Positions 8,090 through 17,117 of a stretch of DNA of 64,000 nt are shown piece after piece. Within the stretch, counting starts at the first letter, position 1. Each line of letters starts with the position of its first letter. The position numbers and the translations under genes were made by a program. This DNA comes from Bacteroidota bacterium (GTDB taxonomy: Bacteria; Bacteroidota; Bacteroidia; Flavobacteriales; Weeksellaceae): positions 24,581-88,580 of the forward strand of contig JAEXBA010000008.1 in NCBI GenBank assembly GCA_023457935.1. Direction: 5' to 3'. The notes under the pieces were generated by a model. That model made no database searches, was not told where the DNA came from, and was given only the letters and a program-made list of their open reading frames with translations.

Positions 8090-10699
8090 TCAGCTCATTC
8101 TTGGCTGTATCAGTTTTGCTATAGTTGCCGTCCAGCCGCACTGGTGCGATGCGCCGACTCCGCGCCCGTTGTCTCCGTCGAAATATTCGTAGAACATGAT
8201 GTAGTCGCGGAAGTTTTCATCGCAGTCAAACAGTTCGTTTCCGCCATTGAATGCGCGGTTTCCGTGTTCGTCTTTCAGGAAAATGTGCTGCAGTCTTTTG
8301 CTGAGATCGTTGGCAATAAAATCCAGGTTCCGCATTTCGCCGCTTCCAACAGGAAATTCTACCTGAAGACTTTCGTCGTAATAATAATGAAAGCGCTGCA
8401 GACTTTCCACAATCAAAAAGTTGATGGGAAACCAGATAGGCCCACGCCAGTTGGAGTTTCCTCCAAACATCCTGCTGTCGCTTTCTGCAGGCAGATATTT
8501 TACCGAATAATCAATGCCGTCTACAGAAAATTCGAATGGGTGGTCTTCATAGATTTTGGACATCGACCGGATACCGAAATCGGAAAGAAACTCGTTTTCA
8601 TCCAGCATTCTTCCCAGAATCTTGGTGATTCTGGTTTTGCGGAGGATACTCATAAGGTGTTTACGGCCTTTCCCTTCAACTTCCCAGTGCGAAACGAGAT
8701 TGGCGAGTTCGGGTTTGTTTTTAAGAATCCATTCCATTCTGGTACGGAATCCGGGAAGTTTTTCAAGAATGTCATGATCCACCACTTCCACTGCAAACAT
8801 CGGGATAAGCCCAACAATACTTCGGAGTTTCAACGGCAGTGCCACGCCTTCCTTAGTCTGAAGTACATCGTAGAAAAAGCCGTCTTCTTCATCCCATAGT
8901 CCCACATTGTTTTCACCGATGTTTTCCATGGCATCTGCAATGTAGAGGTAATGTTCAAAAAATTTAATGGCCATATCTTCGTAAACCGGATTATGAAGTG
9001 CAAGTTCCATGGAAATTCTCATCATGTTCAGTGCAAACATCGCCATCCAGCTTGTACCGTCGGCCTGTTCAAGATGCTGTCCGTTCTTGAATTCCATATT
9101 CCTGTCAAAGGCTCCGATGTTGTCAAGCCCTAGAAACCCGCCTCCGAAGACGTTTTTTCCGGTTTTGTCCTTTCGGTTTACCCACCAGGTGAAATTCAGC
9201 AGCAGTTTCTGAAAAACGCTTTCCAGAAACGGAATGTCTGCCTTACCGTGTTTCTTTTCATCAATTTTAAAAACCCTGAAAGTTGCCCACGCATGCACAG
9301 GCGGATTTACATCAGAAAAATCCCACTCATATGCAGGAAGCTGTCCGTTAGGATGAATGTACCACTCTTTTGTGAGCAGTTTCAGCTGGTGTTTCGCAAA
9401 ATCGGAATCTACGACTGCAAAAGGAACGCAGTGAAAGGCCAGATCCCAAGTGGCAAACCACGGATATTCCCATTTGTCGGGCATCGAGATAATGTCTTTA
9501 TTCTGCATGTGTTCCCAGTCCTTGTTCCGGACGTAATGATCAAAGTTTCTGGGCGCGTCAAGTTTGGGATCTCCGTTCAGCCATTTGGCGACATTGTAAT
9601 GATAAAACTGTTTGTTCCACATGAGACCTGCGAAAGCCTGGCGCTGTACATTTTTTTCGTCGTCAGTCTGAATTTCGCACTGAATTTCTCCATAGAACTC
9701 ATCCGATTCCTGCTTGCGGACTGCGATGATTTCATCAAAATCGAAAAACGCGTTATCCATTTCGTGCGGACTGAGACGGAAATCAAAAGACCGGCTTTCA
9801 CCCGCTTCAAGTTCTGTATCTACAAGGAAAGACGCCTTTGAGCCTTCATTTTTCGGATTGATGGTGTCCAGACCTTTAACCAGAAAATCATTGATGCCAT
9901 CCTTAAAAAATTTGTTTTCGGACGCAACGCCGTGAAGTTTTTTGGTATTGGTTTCATTGTCGCAAAAGGCAGCCTGTACTTTGGATTCTCGGCTGTAAAG
10001 ATGTTTCAGGCAGATCGCTTCATGCTCAATGTCGATTCTTCCGTTTACCGAAGAAGTTAGTTGAGGTTTGTAAGTGCCGTATCCCCAGCTCCAGTTGTTA
10101 CGGAACCATAAGGTCGGCATAATCACAATCGGTGCTTTATGCGCGCTGCGGTTGACGACGGTTACGCGGATGCAGAAATCATCGTGGTTGATCTTGGCAT
10201 ATTCTATAAAAATATCAAAATATTCATTGTTCGTGAATATCCCGGTGTCAGCTAATTCATATTCGGGATCGGTTTTGGTGCGTTTCCCGTTTTCTGTAAT
10301 CAGTTCATCGTAAGGAAATGCGTTAATCGGGTATTTGTACACCATTTTCATGTAGGAATGCGTTGGTGTACTGTCCAGATAATAAAATATTTCCTTTATA
10401 TCTTCGCCGTGATTTCCCTGATAATTGCTGAGTCCGAAAAACCTTTCTTTAATGAATTTATCTTTTTTATTCCAGAACGACAGGGCAAAACAAAGCCGCT
10501 GTTTCGGATCACAGATTCCTGCTATACCGTCCTCGCTCCAGCGGTAAGCGCGGCTCAGCGCATGCTCATAGGTAGTAAAACCCCATGCATTTCCGTTGTG
10601 GCTGTAATCTTCGCGCACGGTTCCCCAGGCACGGTTGCTTACGTATGGCCCCCATTTTTTCCAGTCGGGATTCTGTAATCTTTCCTTTTCTGCATTCAT
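8090..10699 (-). CDS. MGH1-like (GH63-type) glycoside hydrolase
   Basis: This 869-residue protein has no signal peptide and is therefore probably cytoplasmic. It has the (alpha/alpha)6-barrel glucosidase features of GH63/MGH1-like enzymes: KWEYPWFATWDLAFHCVPFA near residue 412, EWDFSDVNPPVHAW near residue 462, GADNIG-like segments, and the conserved WRGPIWFPINFLIVESL near residue 749. Related enzymes cleave alpha-glucosides, mannosylglycerate or glucosylglycerate; the substrate here cannot be fixed. It is a single-gene unit, convergent with osmC and divergent from the small HicB-like gene. Confidence 0.85.
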   Translation of the reverse strand: MNAEKERLQNPDWKKWGPYVSNRAWGTVREDYSHNGNAWGFTTYEHALSRAYRWSEDGIAGICDPKQRLCFALSFWNKKDKFIKERFFGLSNYQGNHGEDIKEIFYYLDSTPTHSYMKMVYKYPINAFPYDELITENGKRTKTDPEYELADTGIFTNNEYFDIFIEYAKINHDDFCIRVTVVNRSAHKAPIVIMPTLWFRNNWSWGYGTYKPQLTSSVNGRIDIEHEAICLKHLYSRESKVQAAFCDNETNTKKLHGVASENKFFKDGINDFLVKGLDTINPKNEGSKASFLVDTELEAGESRSFDFRLSPHEMDNAFFDFDEIIAVRKQESDEFYGEIQCEIQTDDEKNVQRQAFAGLMWNKQFYHYNVAKWLNGDPKLDAPRNFDHYVRNKDWEHMQNKDIISMPDKWEYPWFATWDLAFHCVPFAVVDSDFAKHQLKLLTKEWYIHPNGQLPAYEWDFSDVNPPVHAWATFRVFKIDEKKHGKADIPFLESVFQKLLLNFTWWVNRKDKTGKNVFGGGFLGLDNIGAFDRNMEFKNGQHLEQADGTSWMAMFALNMMRISMELALHNPVYEDMAIKFFEHYLYIADAMENIGENNVGLWDEEDGFFYDVLQTKEGVALPLKLRSIVGLIPMFAVEVVDHDILEKLPGFRTRMEWILKNKPELANLVSHWEVEGKGRKHLMSILRKTRITKILGRMLDENEFLSDFGIRSMSKIYEDHPFEFSVDGIDYSVKYLPAESDSRMFGGNSNWRGPIWFPINFLIVESLQRFHYYYDESLQVEFPVGSGEMRNLDFIANDLSKRLQHIFLKDEHGNRAFNGGNELFDCDENFRDYIMFYEYFDGDNGRGVGASHQCGWTATIAKLIQPRMS

Positions 10700-10809
10700 G
10701 AAATCTCCATTTGAAACGCTAAAATAAAATATTTTAGATTAAAATCTTTTGAACATAGTATGAATGAGATTTAATATACACAGAATCAAATAATTAATAA
10801 TTTTAAAAC

Positions 10810-11049
10810 ATGGAAGCACAATCTCAAACACCGGCACCAATTCACATTGTTTATCATCCAACTTTAAGAGGGTATTCCTGCTATTCACAGGAAATGGACG
10901 GGCTTCAGACTGAGGCGACTTCTTTAAATGAACTTTTTCAAAAGGTCAGGCATATGTTGGCTGTGCGTATAGAAACCCTGAAGGAAATCGGAAAAGACGC
11001 TGAAGCAAAGGCTTTGAAGGAAAAAGAAATCATTTTTACAGAAGATTAA
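10810..11049 (+). CDS. Small protein with HicB-like N-terminal fold pattern
   Basis: The 79-residue protein has a beta-beta-alpha pattern, IHIVYHPTLRGYSCYSQEMDG, then a helix SLNELFQKVRHMLAVRIETL, then a charged helix with KDAEAKALKEKE. This is reminiscent of HicB-type antitoxin domains (an Y-S-x-Y...G-x-T-x-A spacing and a helix after it), but no HicA-like toxin lies beside it and no DNA-binding tail follows. I therefore do not call it an antitoxin. An AT-rich 110-base spacer separates it from the divergent glucosidase. The met promoter begins 13 bases after its stop. Confidence 0.6.
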   Translation: MEAQSQTPAPIHIVYHPTLRGYSCYSQEMDGLQTEATSLNELFQKVRHMLAVRIETLKEIGKDAEAKALKEKEIIFTED

Positions 11050-11062
11050 TTTATATCCAAAA

Positions 11063-11093
11063 TTTGCCGGAAAGAAATTAAGTAGTACTTTTG
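11063..11093 (+). promoter_or_regulatory. Flavobacterial promoter of the methionine regulon
   Basis: TTTG at 11063-11066 and TACTTTTG at 11086-11093 are separated by 19 bases, matching the Bacteroidota -33/-7 promoter (TTTG-N19-TAnnTTTG). A transcript would start around 11100, about 25 bases before the first stem of the SAM riboswitch, which fits well. Confidence 0.75.
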
Positions 11094-11123
11094 CAGCAGA
11101 TTTGTTCATTTACATATTGAAAA

Positions 11124-11228
11124 TGTTATCCAGAAAGGTGGAGGGAATAGACCCTTTGAAACCTTGGCAACCCTTGCAATACGGCGAGAAGGTGCTAAAT
11201 TCTACTCAGAGATTTTGAGAAAGATAAC
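11124..11228 (+). ncRNA. SAM-I (S-box) riboswitch
   Basis: The element has the S-box layout. P1 pairs GTTATC (11125-11130) with GATAAC (11223-11228). The conserved core AGAAAGGTGGAGGGAATAG and GACCCTTTGAAACC leads into CCTTGGCAACC, the most diagnostic part. A P3 arm (CCTTGC...GCGAGAAGG) and a P4 arm (CTCA/TGAG around 11205-11218) follow. It lies between a consensus promoter and the first gene of a methionine operon, so it should turn expression down when S-adenosylmethionine is abundant. No separate intrinsic terminator is obvious in the 56 bases before the start codon; control may be by translation. Confidence 0.93.
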
Positions 11229-11284
11229 GCGAAATTCCAATTCTACTTTTTTGGTGGCATTTTCAGTTTTTATGATTTTAGAAA

Positions 11285-12229
11285 TTGAAAAGTTCGCTGC
11301 AACATATCACTTTAGCACAGTTTAAAACAGCATCAGGAAAAATTCTTGACGTTCCTTTGAGCTACGAAACTTTTGGTCCCGAACTTCATTATGCGCCAAT
11401 TGTTTTGGTCAATCATGCCTTGACCGGAAATTCTTCGGTGAGCGGTGAAACCGGTTGGTGGAAAACTTTGGTCGGAAAAGAAAAAGTGATTGATACCAAT
11501 CGTTACACGGTTCTTTGCTTCAATATTCCCGGAAACGGTTACGACGGTTTTCTGATTAATGATTATCAAAGTTTTAATACCAAAGATGTCGCGAGAATTT
11601 TTCTTGAAGGCTTTAAACAACTGAATATTTTAAAACTTCATACCATTATCGGCGGTTCTGTTGGTGGCGCAATCGGTTGGCAAATGTTGGCTTTGGAGAA
11701 TAATCTTGCAGATCAGTTTATTCCGATTGCATCAGATTATAAAACAACAGACTGGCTTCATTCACAATGTCTGGTTCAGCAGTTTCTCCTGAATTCTGGA
11801 GAAGATTCGCTGCAGAAAGCGCGTATTCATGCAATGTTGTGCTACAGAACTCCACAATCTATCAACGAAAGATTCAATCTTGAAAAAACGGAAAGCTCAA
11901 CTCTTCTAAAATCTCATGAATGGTTGAATTACCATGGAAACGCTTTGAACGAAAGATTTAGTTTAAAAGCATATCAACTCATGAATCAACTTTTGATGAC
12001 GATTGATGCAAATTCTAATAATCTTTCAAAAATCAGTGCAGATATACATTTGATTTCAGTGGATTCCGATTTATTTTTTCCGGCCTTTGAAATTCAGAAA
12101 TGTTATGATGAGCTGAAGAAAGTAAAGCAGAATATATCCTACCATGAAATTCAGTCTCTTCACGGTCACGACGCTTTTCTGATGGAGTATGAACAGCTGA
12201 AGACTATTTTAAAACCCTTTTTTGAATGA
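11285..12229 (+). CDS. Homoserine O-acetyltransferase-like alpha/beta hydrolase (MetX-like)
   Basis: The start must be TTG 11285, because an in-frame TAG at 11279-11281 lies two codons before it and no early ATG exists. The 314-residue protein has the MetX alpha/beta hydrolase layout: HALTGNS near residue 44, nucleophile elbow GGSVGG with Ser125, Asp262 in SDLFFP, and His295 in GHDAF. It is shorter than typical MetX (about 350-380), mostly in the lid. It should acylate homoserine to feed MetZ. It follows the SAM riboswitch and its stop overlaps the next start (ATGA). Confidence 0.82.
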   Translation: MKSSLQHITLAQFKTASGKILDVPLSYETFGPELHYAPIVLVNHALTGNSSVSGETGWWKTLVGKEKVIDTNRYTVLCFNIPGNGYDGFLINDYQSFNTKDVARIFLEGFKQLNILKLHTIIGGSVGGAIGWQMLALENNLADQFIPIASDYKTTDWLHSQCLVQQFLLNSGEDSLQKARIHAMLCYRTPQSINERFNLEKTESSTLLKSHEWLNYHGNALNERFSLKAYQLMNQLLMTIDANSNNLSKISADIHLISVDSDLFFPAFEIQKCYDELKKVKQNISYHEIQSLHGHDAFLMEYEQLKTILKPFFE

Positions 12230-13767
12230 GAAATAAAAACGAAATAAAAGTAATTAAAAACCGCTCAATCATCCGTTTTCAGGGCGCTGATTTCTTGGGA
12301 GAAGTCGGTGTCGATGGACGAATTTTCAAGGCATTGACTTATGCGAGAATCAGTGTTGGTGTTATTTCGCAGCAGGCTATTGAAAACGGAATTTCCGTTC
12401 TGGTTAGCGACAAAGATTCTGAAAATGCGGTGAACTGTCTGATAGAAGAGTTTGCGGAAGAAAGAAAAACCGGAAAAGTAAGTCAGATTTTTAGCATCAA
12501 CAATGTGACGGTTTTGGGATTTGTGACAGATGATTACACGAAAATTGCTTCTGAACTGGCGAGAAATAATATTTTTCCGTTGCTTCTTAATCAGATTTCA
12601 GCCGAGAACCGCGTGAATATCGTCGTAACTTCTGGTCAGGATGAAAAAGCAAAAAATATCATTGAAGCAGAAATTTGCGGTCATCCGAAAACGGTTCATC
12701 TTGCAGTCATCGGTCATGGAAATGTAGGAAGAACGCTTATTGATCAGGTTCTGGAAAGTGCGGAAGAAATCCGCAGAAGAAAAAAACTCAACTTGAAAGT
12801 GGTTGCTATAGCTAATTCCAAGAAACTGGCTTTAAACAAAAACGGTTTCCAGAATTCGTGGAGCGATGAGGTTGCTGTTGCGGAAACGCCTTCTGATGTG
12901 AATGAACTGATTGAGTTTTCGAAAATAAATCAGCTGGAAAATCTAATTGCGGTTGATAATACCGGAAGCAAAGATTTCGTGAAAAATTATTCGGCGTTGG
13001 CGGAAAACGGATTCGATCTGGTTTCCTCCAACAAGATTTTCAATACTTTGCCAATTCAGGAATACCGGAATTTCAGAAATATTCTCAACAAAAGCAATAA
13101 GAAATATCTTTACGAAACCAATGTTGGTGCAGGTTTGCCATTAATCGACACGATAAAGCTCCTTCATCTTTCAGGTGAAAATATTACCAGAATTAAAGGC
13201 GTTTTTTCAGGTTCTTTGAGCTATGTTTTCAATAATTTTTCGGTTCGTAATGAAAGATTTTCAACCATTGTGAAAGAAGCAATGGAGAAAGGATTTACCG
13301 AACCTGATCCGCGTGAAGATCTTTCCGGAAATGACGTGGCGAGAAAACTTCTGATTTTGGCAAGAGAACTCGATTTAATCAACGAGTTTTCCGATATCAA
13401 TATTCAGAATTTAATTCCTGAAAATCTGCTGGAAATTCCGAAAGATGAATTCATTTCAAGAATTTCCGATATGGATGAAGAATATCAGAAAATCAAAGAA
13501 AATCAGGAAGCAGATCATGTTTTGCGTTATGTTGGAGATTTGCACGGTGATTTGCAGCAGGAAAAAGGCGAACTTGATGTGAAGCTGATTTCCGTTCCGA
13601 AAAATTCTGCATTGGGTCAGCTGAAAGGTTCCGATTCCATTTTTGAAATCTACACCGAAAGTTACGGCGAAAATCCTATCGTAATTATGGGAGCCGGTGC
13701 CGGCGCAAAAGTTACAGCGAGAGGTGTTTTTGGAGATATTTTAAGAATTAGCGAGAATAAACAGTAA
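12226..13767 (+). CDS. Homoserine dehydrogenase with N-terminal ACT region, no kinase domain
   Basis: This 513-residue protein resembles the C-terminal two thirds of a ThrA-type aspartate kinase/homoserine dehydrogenase. Residues 1-150 carry two ACT-like repeats (GRIFKALTYARISVGVISQQ, then TVLGFVTDDYTKIASEL). The NAD(P)-binding motif GHGNVGRTL follows near residue 163, then GVFSGSLSYVFNNF and FTEPDPREDLSGNDVARKLL of the catalytic region. The aspartate kinase catalytic domain is absent. It reduces aspartate semialdehyde to homoserine; the ACT region suggests feedback control by an amino acid. Sandwiched between metX-like and metZ genes, it is probably dedicated to methionine. Confidence 0.88.
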   Translation: MRNKNEIKVIKNRSIIRFQGADFLGEVGVDGRIFKALTYARISVGVISQQAIENGISVLVSDKDSENAVNCLIEEFAEERKTGKVSQIFSINNVTVLGFVTDDYTKIASELARNNIFPLLLNQISAENRVNIVVTSGQDEKAKNIIEAEICGHPKTVHLAVIGHGNVGRTLIDQVLESAEEIRRRKKLNLKVVAIANSKKLALNKNGFQNSWSDEVAVAETPSDVNELIEFSKINQLENLIAVDNTGSKDFVKNYSALAENGFDLVSSNKIFNTLPIQEYRNFRNILNKSNKKYLYETNVGAGLPLIDTIKLLHLSGENITRIKGVFSGSLSYVFNNFSVRNERFSTIVKEAMEKGFTEPDPREDLSGNDVARKLLILARELDLINEFSDINIQNLIPENLLEIPKDEFISRISDMDEEYQKIKENQEADHVLRYVGDLHGDLQQEKGELDVKLISVPKNSALGQLKGSDSIFEIYTESYGENPIVIMGAGAGAKVTARGVFGDILRISENKQ

Positions 13768-13768
13768 T

Positions 13769-14929
13769 ATGGAAAATTTTGAAACTTTAGCAATAAGAAC
13801 GCAGACTGAAAGAACTCAGTTTGATGAACATTCAACACCGCTTTTTCTTACTTCAAGTTTTGTTTTTCAAGATGCGGAAGATATGCGCGCAAGTTTTGCG
13901 GAGGAGAAGGACAAAAATCTCTACAGCCGTTTCAGCAATCCAAATGTTACCGAGTTTATCGACAAAATTGCGAAAATGGAAGGTGCGGAAAGCGGTTATG
14001 CGTTTGCGACGGGAATGGCGGCAATTTATTCCACTTTGGCGGCGCTGCTCAATTCGGGCGATCACATTGTAAGTTGTCAGTCGGTGTTCGGGTCCACGCA
14101 TACTTTGTTCACGAAATATTTTCCGAAATGGAATATAGAAACTTCTTACTTCAAGTCCGAAGATGCAGAAAACGTAGAAAAATACATTCAACCGAATACT
14201 AAAATTCTTTATCTCGAAACACCGACAAATCCTGCGATTGAAGTTCTTGATCTTGAATTTTTCGGAAAAATTGCCAGGAAACACAACCTAATTTTTATAG
14301 TAGACAACTGTTTTGCTACACCTTATTTACAACAGCCGATTAAATTTGGTGCCGATGTCGTTGTGCATTCTGCCACGAAATTAATTGACGGACAGGGAAG
14401 AGTTTTAGGTGGCGTTGCTGTTGGAAAAACCGATTTAATTCGCGAAATTTATCTGTTTGCCAGAAACACCGGACCTTCAATGTCGCCGTTCAATGCGTGG
14501 GTTTTGAGTAAAAGTCTGGAAACTTTGGCAATTCGTGTGGAAAAACACTGTGAAAACGCACTGAAAGTTGCTGAATTTCTGGAAAATCATCCGAATGTTG
14601 AGTTGGTAAAATATCCGTTTTTGAAATCGCATCCGAGTTATGAAGTGGCCAAAAAACAGATGAAACTGGGCGGAAATATCGTCGCTTTCGAAGTAAAAGG
14701 CGGCATTGAAGCAGGCAGAAATTTTCTGAACCAAATTAAGATGTGTTCACTCTCAGCAAATTTAGGCGACACCAGAACAATTGTTACGCATCCGGCTTCC
14801 ACAACGCATTCCAAACTTTCTGAGGAGGAAAGAAATGAAGTTGGAATTTCGGCGGGACTGGTTCGCTGTTCTGTCGGTTTGGAGCATATTGATGATATTA
14901 TTGAAGATTTAAAACAGGCACTTGATTAA
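13769..14929 (+). CDS. metZ: O-acyl-homoserine sulfhydrylase (MetZ-type PLP enzyme)
   Basis: A 386-residue Cys/Met-metabolism PLP enzyme. The cofactor lysine is Lys204 in SATKLIDGQGRVLGG, the variant typical of MetZ-like sulfhydrylases; YSRFSNPNV near residue 52 and TGPSMSPFNAWVLSKSLETL near 231 are also conserved. It condenses acyl-homoserine with sulfide to homocysteine. It starts one base after the previous stop and ends 9 bases before the homocysteine methyltransferase gene. Cystathionine gamma-synthase activity is the main alternative, but the operon contains no cystathionine lyase. Confidence 0.87.
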   Translation: MENFETLAIRTQTERTQFDEHSTPLFLTSSFVFQDAEDMRASFAEEKDKNLYSRFSNPNVTEFIDKIAKMEGAESGYAFATGMAAIYSTLAALLNSGDHIVSCQSVFGSTHTLFTKYFPKWNIETSYFKSEDAENVEKYIQPNTKILYLETPTNPAIEVLDLEFFGKIARKHNLIFIVDNCFATPYLQQPIKFGADVVVHSATKLIDGQGRVLGGVAVGKTDLIREIYLFARNTGPSMSPFNAWVLSKSLETLAIRVEKHCENALKVAEFLENHPNVELVKYPFLKSHPSYEVAKKQMKLGGNIVAFEVKGGIEAGRNFLNQIKMCSLSANLGDTRTIVTHPASTTHSKLSEEERNEVGISAGLVRCSVGLEHIDDIIEDLKQALD

Positions 14930-14938
14930 TTTGAAATT

Positions 14939-15955
14939 ATGAAAAACACCGATACATTATACAAAGCGTTGTCCGAAAGAATTCTGGTTCTCGACGGAGC
15001 GATGGGAACGATGATTCAGCGCTACAAACTTGAAGAAGAAAATTATCGCGGCGAAAGATTTAAAAACTGGGAACATCCGGTAAAAGGCAACAACGATTTG
15101 CTTTCTTTAACGCGTCCCGACATTATAGAAGCCATTCACAAAGAATATCTGGAAGCCGGTGCTGACATTATCGAAACCAATACTTTTTCCGCCACAACCA
15201 TTGCGATGGCCGATTATCACATGGAAGAACTGGCGTATGAACTAAACTTTGAGTCAGCCAAAATCGCAAGAAAAGTGTGTGATGAATTCACAGCAAAAAA
15301 TCCTGAAAAACCGAGATTTGTTGCGGGTTCAATCGGTCCGACAAACAAGACGGCGTCACTTTCTCCCGATGTTAACGATCCCGGATTTCGTGCGATTACT
15401 TTTGATGAACTAAGAATTGCTTACAAACAGCAGTGTGAAGCATTGCTCGACGGCGGTTCCGATATTCTTTTGGTTGAAACTATTTTCGATACGCTGAATG
15501 CAAAAGCGGCATTGTTTGCCATTGATGAAATTCAGGAGGAAAGAGGAATTCAGATTCCTATTATGGTTTCCGGAACCATTACTGATGCTTCGGGAAGAAC
15601 TTTGAGTGGACAGACCGCAGAAGCTTTTCTGATTTCCGTTTCACATTTGAATTTGCTGAGTGTCGGTTTCAACTGTGCATTGGGCGCGAAGCAACTAACG
15701 CCTTATTTGGAGACACTTTCCAATAATTCCGAATTTTTTGTTTCCGCTTATCCGAACGCCGGTTTACCGAACGCTTTCGGGAAATACGATGAATCGCCGG
15801 AATTTATGGCGGAACAGATTAGGGAATATGCGGAGAAAGGTCTCATTAATATTATTGGTGGTTGTTGCGGAACAACTCCGGCTCACATTAAAGCCATCGC
15901 AGATTTGGTGAAAGAATTTGAGCCGCGAAAAATTGAAAATTTTGTAAAAGTTTAA
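14939..15955 (+). CDS. Methionine synthase, N-terminal homocysteine S-methyltransferase part (split MetH)
   Basis: The 338-residue protein corresponds to the first domain of cobalamin-dependent MetH. It starts with [20 protein letters not shown] near residue 17 and has the zinc-binding cysteines Cys246 (GFNCALG) and Cys309/Cys310 (GGCCGTTP). It ends right after this domain, where full-length MetH continues with the pterin-binding domain. The remaining MetH domains are encoded at 17118, after a desaturase gene. The two proteins must associate to transfer methyl groups from cobalamin to homocysteine. Confidence 0.9.
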   Translation: MKNTDTLYKALSERILVLDGAMGTMIQRYKLEEENYRGERFKNWEHPVKGNNDLLSLTRPDIIEAIHKEYLEAGADIIETNTFSATTIAMADYHMEELAYELNFESAKIARKVCDEFTAKNPEKPRFVAGSIGPTNKTASLSPDVNDPGFRAITFDELRIAYKQQCEALLDGGSDILLVETIFDTLNAKAALFAIDEIQEERGIQIPIMVSGTITDASGRTLSGQTAEAFLISVSHLNLLSVGFNCALGAKQLTPYLETLSNNSEFFVSAYPNAGLPNAFGKYDESPEFMAEQIREYAEKGLINIIGGCCGTTPAHIKAIADLVKEFEPRKIENFVKV

Positions 15956-16013
15956 AAATCTTCTAAAATAGAATTGGAGCCGTATTTTTTATTTTAGCAG
16001 TAAAATAACTGAT

Positions 16014-17111
16014 ATGAAGAAACCACAATATAATAAGATTCAGGAAGATAACACACTGTTCAGCGAGTTGAGAAAAAGAGTAAACAAAAGAGTACAGGAA
16101 ATTCCCGAAAACCGCGATATCTATATTCAGATTAAAGCGGTGGTTTTGCCTTTGCTGTATTTCGGACTTTATTTTCTGGCTCTTTTCAATGCACAGAAAC
16201 CGGCAGTTTACGTGATTTCTTTCGTTCTGATGGGAACTACACTCGTTCTTATTTATCTGAATCTTATTCACGAGGCGGCTCACAATAATATTTTTAAAAG
16301 CAAAAAACTGAATGATTACGTTCTGAAAATTTTTGATTTTGTTGGCGCCAACTCCTATATCTGGAAAAAACGACATATAGTAAGTCATCACGCATATCCG
16401 AATGTTGACGGTTGGGACACCGATATTGAGCAGAGCGGCGTTCTGAAGATTTATCCGCACATTGAAGCTACAGGAATTCAGAAAATTCAGCACCGTATTT
16501 TCTTTTTGATTTATCCGCTTTACCTGTTCAACTGGATGTTTATCCGCGATTTTCGCGATTTTTTTGATAAAGAAAGAGTCATCAACAAAACACAGGGCGA
16601 AATTCCGGTCAAGGAAAAAGTGAGAATGATTTTGTTCAAAGTGTTTTATTTTTTCTATCAGATTTTTATTCCGGTTTTGTTTTTCGGCGTTTCCTGGAAA
16701 CTTGCGCTTGGAGCGTGGTTTTTACAGATTATCGTGGCAAGTGTTTTCGCACTTTTTGTACTTCTGCCGCTGCATCCGCTTCCGGAAAACGAATTCCCGA
16801 TTCTGGATGAGAAAAACGGACTTCCTTACAGCTGGCTTCGTCATCAGTTTGAGGTAACCAACGATCTGAAGGAAAACAACTGGTTTGTAAGACACGTTCT
16901 TGGGAATTTCAATTTCCATGTTGCGCATCATCTTTTTCCGAATTACAGTTACGCCTATTACAACGAAATTACCGATGAAATAAAACTTTTTGCCGAAGAA
17001 CACCATTTTAATTACAAGCAGTTCCCAATGACTGTGGCGCTGCGAAAACACTACGAACTATTAGAATCGAACGCAACCACCATCGGAGAAGTGATGGAGG
17101 AAGCGATGTAA
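16014..17111 (+). CDS. Membrane fatty acid desaturase
   Basis: This 365-residue membrane protein has the three histidine boxes of acyl-lipid/acyl-CoA desaturases: HEAAHNN at residues 86-92, HIVSHHAYPN at 121-130 and FHVAHHLFPN near 302. Hydrophobic pairs lie around residues 42-85 and 200-245. It introduces a double bond into membrane fatty acids using di-iron and oxygen. It sits between the two halves of MetH; 58 bases separate it from the first half and 6 bases from the second, so it is almost certainly cotranscribed with metH part 2. A TATTTTAG at 15990 may give it a weak promoter of its own. Confidence 0.88.
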   Translation: MKKPQYNKIQEDNTLFSELRKRVNKRVQEIPENRDIYIQIKAVVLPLLYFGLYFLALFNAQKPAVYVISFVLMGTTLVLIYLNLIHEAAHNNIFKSKKLNDYVLKIFDFVGANSYIWKKRHIVSHHAYPNVDGWDTDIEQSGVLKIYPHIEATGIQKIQHRIFFLIYPLYLFNWMFIRDFRDFFDKERVINKTQGEIPVKEKVRMILFKVFYFFYQIFIPVLFFGVSWKLALGAWFLQIIVASVFALFVLLPLHPLPENEFPILDEKNGLPYSWLRHQFEVTNDLKENNWFVRHVLGNFNFHVAHHLFPNYSYAYYNEITDEIKLFAEEHHFNYKQFPMTVALRKHYELLESNATTIGEVMEEAM

Positions 17112-17117
17112 AAAACA

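Noticed and set aside
8144..8899. 251-codon open frame antisense to the glucosidase gene
   Set aside because: The minus-strand frame encodes a complete GH63-type enzyme through this region; the antisense product has no recognisable family.
10810..11049. Complete HicAB toxin-antitoxin module
   Set aside because: Only one small HicB-like protein is present; no toxin-like frame lies within 300 bases on either side.
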